DNA from: Lepeophtheirus salmonis
Lineage: Eukaryota; Arthropoda; Copepoda; Siphonostomatoida; Caligidae
Assembly (NCBI RefSeq): GCF_016086655.4
Contig: NC_052138.2
Coordinates: 29,151,403 to 29,215,402, forward strand
DNA: 64,000 nucleotides
Direction: 5' to 3'
How positions within the stretch are numbered: position 1 is the stretch's first letter; each line of letters starts with the position of its first letter. Below are positions 50,301 to 59,300 of the stretch, piece by piece. The notes beneath the pieces were generated by a model. It made no database searches. It saw only the letters and a program-made list of their open reading frames with translations, and had not been told where the DNA came from. The translations under genes and the position numbers were made by a program.

Positions 50301-53300
50301 ACGATGTTATAGGACTCTTAAGTATAAACGTAGAATAAGCAATTAGGCCCGTGACTATAGGGGGTGATGGGTCATCCCTGACTAAAATCTTGTTGTCCAA
50401 ATTGTCCAAAAAACAGCGTCACAATTGCTTATGCTCATTGTCATTTATTTTTTTAATTTGTCTCTTCTAAAAAAAGATTATTAAAAAAAAAATATATCAG
50501 TTTTGTTTTAAAAAAAAATTATAATAACCACACTGGAGGACTCTTCAATAAAAGACCGAATATAGCAAATTATTTGATGGTTATGCTGCCCATGTCTAAA
50601 AAAAAATATATATTTATCTGCAAAATGTTCAATTTTCAGTTTTTGGTATAAATTCTTGTTGAGTTCCATCATTTTAGAAAATATTTTGTAAAAAAAAATG
50701 TCATGGAATATATTTGATTTTTTTATTGGTGAAATAATGCATCTAAATAGTATTCTCCCTCGTAGTCTTAATCTTCAATCACCGGCACCGGTCCTTACTT
50801 GCAAATGTAAGGACCTGTGAGCCCCCTAATGGGAATGTCATTAGGGGGGTTCATAGGATCTTATTTGAGAAGGGGGGCTGGGCTTTTTTCCTTTGGGATC
50901 GGGATTTTTTGACAATTTAGACATAATATCTTTGTTTTTTTTTAAAGGCACAATGTGGCAAATTCTTTTTTCAGAAAAGACCAAAACAAAATTAAATTGT
51001 AGAGTTCAAATTTTTTGGAAGGGATACAATTTGAAGGAATAAGCTTTTCTTTTTTAAAAGACAAATCGAAAAATAATTAAATACCTTTGGCAATTCAATT
51101 TTTTTATTCCTATAACTATAAAAATTCCCCAAAAGTAGGAGGGGAATGGCGCCTCGGCGCCGCTGTCTCTCACTTAATATTATGAGTGAAAAAACTAAAA
51201 TTGTCAACTCTATGAGCATAGCATAGAAGATTACCCAAGCCACCCCCACGATCCCTTTGATATAAGAATAAATACAATTCCACCTTCAACTCATTAAAAA
51301 ATAAAGGATAAATTATTCTAATTATTAAACCTAGCAACATTTTTTTTGGCTCTCCTGTAAAATAGGATTAAAATCAGATACATTCTATTGCCAGAAAAGA
51401 CAAGGGCAGTATAGTAGTAATTGCAATATTGTTCCTCGCTCCTCCCGTTCTGTTCCCATGGCTATGTTCCATAGTAGTGTTGGGTCAGTCCTCATTTATT
51501 CCCCCCAGTCCAGTCTTAGAACTGATCCTATCAGTCCTTGGGACCGATCCTTAAAACTGGTGGTCCTTCGGACGGTCAGTGCTAAAACTGCTTCGAAAAA
51601 AATGGTGCCCAGTAATTTTGCCTGATGTCATTTTGCCTCAAGGATATTTCACCTTAATATATAAATAAATGAAGTTTACAAGTGGTCATTGTTTATTTTT
51701 AGTTGAAATTGATGTTTCCTTTAATTTTTTTAAATCAGAATATGTCATATTTGTTACTATTAAATGCATTGAATGTTTGTTTTCTGTTGAAATAATGATG
51801 TTGCCTCATATTATGCTTGTTCGTCAATCCATGAGTCTTTTTTTAATATGAATAATCCATCATATCAAATGATAATTACTAAGGGAGAATGGATTAGCGA
51901 TTATTTTATTCGAATTGTTGGCATGTTTATTTATTTTTGTTTTTCTTAATATACTAATTTTATACCTATTTTGTCTCTGGTTCGAATTCATTACATAGTG
52001 AGATTTTGTTGGTGTATACATTTAGAGCTTTTGGAGCATGATTCCATCATTTTTCCAAAAGAAAACAACCATTTTATGAGTTTTATAATAATAGACATAA
52101 CATCTTTTGATTAAAAAATTCCAAGAGAACATCAATTTTAACAAGAAATAACAAAAACAACCTATAAATCTCATCTATTTATATATTAAGGTGAAATATC
52201 CTTGAGGCAAAATTACTTAGCTCCTAAAAAAAGAAATAAAGTTGAGTGACGTCATCAAGGGTTTAACTTTATCAGTTTTAGGACTGACATTCAGGACTGA
52301 ACTCTTCAGTCCTAAATAAGAACGGACATAACACTAGACCGTGGTGATAAAAAAAAGCCTGGGACTCACTGTTGTATTGAATCCACACACAACAATAATA
52401 ACTAACTCAAGTCATGATTCTTATTATGATACAAAAAACAAATTACAATTCATACAAACATATATTAATATAAAACATATTTAATTGGTAGTTATCGTTT
52501 TGCGTGCAGTATAAGTACTTATGTTATTTGGTTATTTGGTTGTTGAAGAAGAAAAAGAGAGAGAGAATCAGTATTTAAGAAAAAAAAAAAAAAAAGACTT
52601 TAGAAAGTGAAACTATCCGTTGAATTTATATATTTACTTTGCTCCCTTCAATATTATTTTTGTTGTAAATAATATATGATTACTACTACTTCTAAGTATT
52701 TCCTTTTCCTGGTAATGTAGGATTTCATTATGGTATAACAATAATACCATGTTTACTGTCAATAAAACTCCTTAATTAAATACATAATTATGAATGACAT
52801 AATGATTATGTATATACTCTACAACGTATAATGCAAATCCAATACAAACACAACATATTTTATTTTATTTTTCGACATTTATTGTATGTTTATGCTGTGT
52901 ACAAGTTTCAACTTGTATTATCAAAATGTACGCGTTGCAATTTTTTCGTCTTAAATGACAGGTATCACAAAAAAAAAAATTGGAAAAAAATATCGAAAAT
53001 CCTGTTAAGAAATTTTTTTATTTTTTGGAAAAAAAATATCGAAAATTCACAAAAACTTTTAAGAAAAAAATTTTTTTTTATAAAATTAAAATTTTAAGAA
53101 ATAAATTCTAAAATCAGCTATTTTAAATTTCAAAAATCCAGCTATTCTAAAAAAAAATATCAAAAATCCACAGCTGTTAAGAAATTTTTTAATTTTTCGT
53201 AAAAAAAATTCAAATTTTTTCACATCTATTCACAAAAATTTTTTTTTATAAATCAACAGCTCTTTACAAAAAATTATTTTTTTTGGAAAAATAATCCAAA

Positions 53301-56300
53301 TTCCACGAATTATTCACGAAAACTTTCAAAAATTAAACTTTTAAGAAAAAAATTCCAAAAATCAAATTTCAAATATCCAAAACTCATGGCTATTTCCAAA
53401 ATAATATTCAAAAATTTTAAATTCCACAAATATTAAGAAAAAATTTAAGCTTTTCTGAAAATATTTTTAATTTTTCCTGGTAAAAAAATTCAAAAGGTCA
53501 CAGCTATTCACAAAAACTTTTAAAAATTTAATTTTTTAGAAAAAAATTTCAAAAAAAAAGTATTCACGAAAAAATATTTCAAAAAATCAAAAATCAATAG
53601 CTGTTAACGAAAAATTAAATTTTTTCGAAAAAAAATTCAAATATTAAATTTTCTAGTAAAAAGCAAAAATTCTTTAATTGGGGGTACAGCCATTCCAGCC
53701 CAACCCCTACGGACACCACTGGTATTTGAACTTAGAATACACAGAATACTTTTAGTCATTGTTATTAAAATAGTCAAAAATTACACCATCAATATATCCA
53801 TCATATATTAACTCAATTATTTCATGATCCTCATTCCAAGTACTCTAAATCTCTTATTTAAAATTATTCATTTCATCTTTTGAGGTTGTAACTTGTACCA
53901 TTTCCTCATACAAGTTACAACTTGTACAAAATCGCAACTTGTACACACAATATATATGTAGATGTATAAGTAAGTAATTTATACCATGAATGGAATTGCA
54001 TGTTTTAATTATCTATGTACAATATTATGTATTTAAATCCATGTTCCTTATGTAGGTATACACATAAATATATGTATACAAATATGAGACCTTGAAGGGA
54101 ATTTTCAAAGAGAAATCACCACAAAGGATGGATATTGTCTTTGAAACCTTATTTTCCAAGAGAACTACTCTTACTATATTCACATAATCAGGGTTTTTTT
54201 ATTTAAAGGGCCTGATTGTAGTGACCAGGTTCGGTTTAAGGGATAGTTCTACACTTTTATATTAACTGGGACCCCGCGCTGGATATAATGTTATTTTTAA
54301 ATAGCCCTATATATCCTTTTCTAAAAAAATAACATTTGGTCAATATTATATTTTTTAAAAGAAGAAGAAAAAGACCTCCAAATTTTAAAATAGAAACGAT
54401 AGGAAAGGCCCCTCGCATTTATCTTTACCACAGGCTCACCCTAAAATCGACCTTGAGAGTAACCATGCATGGCTCACTATTAATAAATCCGATAAATACT
54501 ACTACTGAAAAAATTTCTAGGGTATGGCCCTCCCTGGCTTACGGCGATTACATCTCTGCTCATACTTATGGACGATGGGTATTAAGGACGTGCTTTTCAC
54601 AAAAATATGTTCGCCCCTGGTGAAAAAACTGGCAAATTTGAACTACATTCTAAATTATATTTGTGCTTATTTTTTCAATGTATCACCCATCAGACTGGTG
54701 GATGATAGTGTTGCAAAGGTCCTTATTTAATCGTTCCAGTCCAGTCTTAGGACCGACGGATCCCTTTTACTCTCAGTAATAAAAATAATTCATGTAAAAG
54801 AAATAAAGTTGAGTGACGACTAGTGTTTGTCAGTACTTATTTAGGACAGCGGTGATGTCCAGTCAGGTCCCACCCAGTCCAGGACCGACCCTCGACTGAA
54901 CCGAATAAATAAGGAACGACCTTTATAAGTTTTAGTAATGATATACAGGATCGAGACTAAATTGGACGGGATTGTAGTCTTATGTCCTAAATAAGGAACG
55001 ACACAACACTACTTATGACTAATACTGAGAGGTGTAGTGATACCATAAATATTTTTTTTTTTAAATAGATAACAAAACAATAATGATGTATAATTTAAAA
55101 AAAGATCCTTAAAACATCTCAAGAAATTAGCAAAATGGCATCTCAAGCTAGGAGTCTAAGTGTCGGTGGGAAAATTTGATGTACGAGTGTGTTAGTTAAA
55201 AGACAGAGGTGTGTCGTACAAAAATTTAGAAAAAAATAATGTAAAAATAAAAAATGTAGCTAATAACCGAGGAAGAAATGAATTCTTTTTCAAACACAAC
55301 AACAACAAAAAAAAACAGGTTTTTATTATACAGCCAAAGCATAATCCTAGCGAGAATCTCGTGTCTAGTTATGGGACAGTTAACATATTTCGAAGAACTT
55401 CAAAATAAATATTGAGATCATGCATGAATCAAAACTTATATTATATAATAGGACAAATTGTCATTTAAAAATATGAGGATGACGAATAAGACAGTAAATT
55501 TTGCACACAAGAAGAAATGGGGGGGAAGGAACTCCCCAATGACTAATTTGAGAGTAACTTTATCTATTAATATATTGTATGTACGCATGAAAGCCTTCCA
55601 ACGCTTTAAACAATACTATTTAAAAGGATATTACTTATTTACAGAAATAAATGGAGAGGAAATTTATTTTTATTTCTTAAATCTAATGCCTATTTAAAGT
55701 CATTTTCTTTTAGAGGAGAAGAAGAAATGGTTTCGATAACTACGGATGATAAAATAATGTTCCCTTAAACTGGAAACTAACAGGTTTTTTCATGTTAGTA
55801 TAAATAAAATTTCTATTTTTTTTGCTCGGACCAAGGCAACAGAAAAAAAGAGTAGAAGTACTTATAGATATATATCTATGTACCTATGAGCAGATACACT
55901 CAAGTATGTACATACAAATACAATTAACCCGGATCTTACCTGATCTTTAAGTTTGAACTGATTTCCTGATCGCTCCTTCGCAATGATAAGGAGATCATTG
56001 AATAAAAATAAATTCCTTTCTTGACATTGCAAGCCCTGAAATGACCATGAACATTAAATTCCATCCATTAAAGGAAAATAATTCTGAAAAACTTACAACA
56101 GTGAATTTAACTTGAGTATCCATGAGGAACGTTCGATGTCTATTAGGAATGAGTACATTTTCTTTGGATCCAAATACTTCGGCTAAGGAAGGATTATTGT
56201 TCACTTTGGAAGAAGTCTTATTGGCTTTGGAGAAAATTGCTTTTCCAACAGAGACGGGCATCATCATGGGATTTGTTCTTTGTCGAACCAGGCCCTTGAG

Positions 56301-59300
56301 TTTCTGAAATGAAAAATACATTCATTATATTTCTACATGTTTATATTCTTTTGTAGTTCTCATAAGCATCTGTTTTAGCACTTAGCGCTGTTATTTGCAT
56401 AAGCTATTAATGATTTAACAATTAGGGTTAGTGGAAGATATCTCTTTAAATGTATGATATACTACTACTCATCATAAATTAACGAAACAGATATGTACTA
56501 TTATCTAAATACCATATGAACAAAGAAAATCCATATAATAAGAAAAAAGTCCATGAATAATAGGATTGTTGATAATAATAAGTAAGAAAGAAACCGGTTT
56601 TTCATGCTTTGAAGAGAGCTTTCCTTAGAAAATCATTATATTATATTATTTGAATTTGTAATAATCTTCTTTTTTTTTTTTTTTTTTTTTGGGGGAGCAT
56701 CATCATATCCATATCTATCTAGTACAGACTTCCTCAAATTCCCATGTCTTAATGACAAAAGGAAATTACCCTGAGTTGTCGTCATAAGCATAAAATAATC
56801 ATAATAATTGTTATTAGGCAGCAAGAATCACAGTATGAATTGCAAAAGAATTATATGTAATTGTAGTCACGCAATAAGGCCTTGACATCTGCAAGTTGTA
56901 GTGAAGAATCACAAATAAATACGTACTCCGAGGATCTCCTTATAATTACACTTGATCCCTTATTCGCCCTACAACAATGACCATTCAAAAAGGAATGATT
57001 CTCATTCCTTAACCCCCTTCCCTCCCATAAAACAAGCCCTTATCGAATCAAACTAATTAATTCTAGTATTAACAGATGAATAGAAGAAGAAACACAGATA
57101 GGGAAACTTGATTACGACGAAGTTGTAGTCCTACGTTTTACGTAATGTTTTTTATGTTTTGTTTTGTTTTTTTGATGTTGTTGATTTTTTTAATAGACAA
57201 ATACGCAAAGGAGCAATAAGGATCAGAAAAAATATTTATCCGTACTCTCTTTCAGCTCAAGAGAGTTAAGTCAATGTTTTTATCATGGAAGTCATTGGGG
57301 GAAGGAGCATATCTCTGTAAGCCCATATAATCACATTTTACATCCCTATCTAGTAGTACTATTTTTTCGTTCCTTTTTTTTAAATCGAAATAATATTAGG
57401 GGCCCTTTTTTTTTATATCAAATGGCGTATTTCTAGAAAAAATAAGCAGCCTTTTTTAATAAATAGTAGTCACTATGCATATGTCATTGAATTACTTTTA
57501 TATAATGACCTTTTTAGGAAAAGGCCAATCCTTTTTATGACATTTTTTAAAATGTCTTCTCGTAGTAGGTATTTCAATTTAAAAAATATATGCAGGGCTC
57601 CCGGTCTAAAATGGGCATGGGAAAACTGTTTTAAGTGACCCCCTCCCAGTTTAAAAATCCTAAGGGGCCATGTACAATGAACATACGCAAGTCTTTGGCA
57701 TTTTATGCACGTATTTTAGTACGATTAATTAACATACTTTATATAAGTTATGTTTGCAATTTCAAAACCCCTGCGTACGTGCATTGTAGATGGGCCCTAA
57801 CTAGATCACCGCTGATTTTCATGGACTTAAAAATATCACATGATGATACATGGAATTTATTAGGGCCCGTTTAATGTTCGGCAGGACTTGTCTACAGATG
57901 CAGGGCTCAAGTATCAGTCAATAAGATTTATAACGATCATTAGGACTGAAAACATTATGAAATGTGAATAATCCAAGCTCAATACAAAGTGAATATCACA
58001 AGAAAAGGGGATGCAACGGAGTCATTGGAATTTTTCGACAGAATTGTGACTCCCTCTTATTGTTATAACTTTGAGATCCTGTCAAGTTTTAATTGGCTAT
58101 TCTAGTACATGTAACAGCCCCTTAGCTTGCTTTATATATATATATATATATATCCATTCAGAAAAGGAATGGAGTAAAAATGAGGTTGACTCTTTTCTGT
58201 TTTCTCCTTTTTTATAACTAGCCACTCCTTTTATATTTCCCTCATGTGGGAATAACAATTATATGGATGATGATATGATAAATGATAATAAGGGCAGGCT
58301 AAGGTCTAGGAAGTAATGAATCGGGGCTACTCCATACAGCGACTCAAAAACATTCCCCTCCTCAAAAAATAGAAAATACATATTATAAGGGATGTGAAAC
58401 CGATTAACAAGAAAATATGTATTAGTATGTGTACAATGAGCAGGACGCAACAATAGATGATGCTGATGAGATTATTCTTGTTCAAGGCCAATAATCCCTC
58501 CTTCAAATACCCTCATCATTTGTTGCATGTCCATCACCATAATAATAATAAGTATAATCACATCCGGAGAAGAGTGCACCAAATATAAATTCAAATTTGA
58601 AATAATCCTATGTATGATGATGATGATGATGTTATCTTCCTCCATCCAGAGAGTTCAAAAGGGCCCCAAGTAGGAGTTGTAGCAGCGGCAGCATTGTGTG
58701 ATTATTACATAATCCTTTTTTAAATAGTGCACAAGAGAAGAAGAAGAAGAAGAAAATCCGAATTTGTAAAATGATGTATTGTACATACTACATACTTGAA
58801 AAGGGGCAATGAGGAGAAGGATTAAGTCGTAGGGAACTTCAATTGAGTAAAGGATATATATATATATATATTATAATTTATAGCTGTTAAATAGTGTAGT
58901 AACAGAGACGACAACACTAGCTATGAATCTTCAAATTTCACCAGAAAGGAATACATTAATATTTGTTGAGCAGAAGGAAGAGAGGAGTAGCAGAAGAATA
59001 AATAATGAATTAAGGATACTTCATAATATACAAGCATTGATAAGACGGCATTGATAAATGATTCATAGCTCTCTTTACTCGTCTGTATGTATTTTGATTA
59101 CATTATTCCTAAATAATAATGATTAAAGAAGAAGGAATGGCAATCCGGCACCACAATGAACGTTCATGCATACGCACAGTCACTCAGAGACGACGTCATA
59201 AGAGCTTTAAAATCCATGAATGAAAGCAGAGTGCTAGGGGGACAGCTTCTACTTCTTCTTAGTATTATTCATAATTATAATTAATGTAACGTTAAAAGAA

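Larger units (their letters stand above)
50126..55939 (-). other. ARHGAP20 intron 3, 5.8 kb, repeat-rich
   Basis: No coding exon is hidden here as far as PH-domain continuity shows. It contains a hAT-like end (CAGTGGTTCTTAACCAGGGC near 50180), paired hairpins at 50.8 kb, a nested pair of MITEs (51.47-52.34 kb), an AT-rich TIR element (53.0-53.7 kb) and a second MITE family-1 complex (54.71-55.02 kb). Confidence 0.8.

Noticed and set aside
54336..54730. Overlapping 95- and 68-codon + frames
   Set aside because: The composition looks partly protein-like, but there is no known motif. They lie inside an ARHGAP20 intron between MITEs and are not linked by splice sites.
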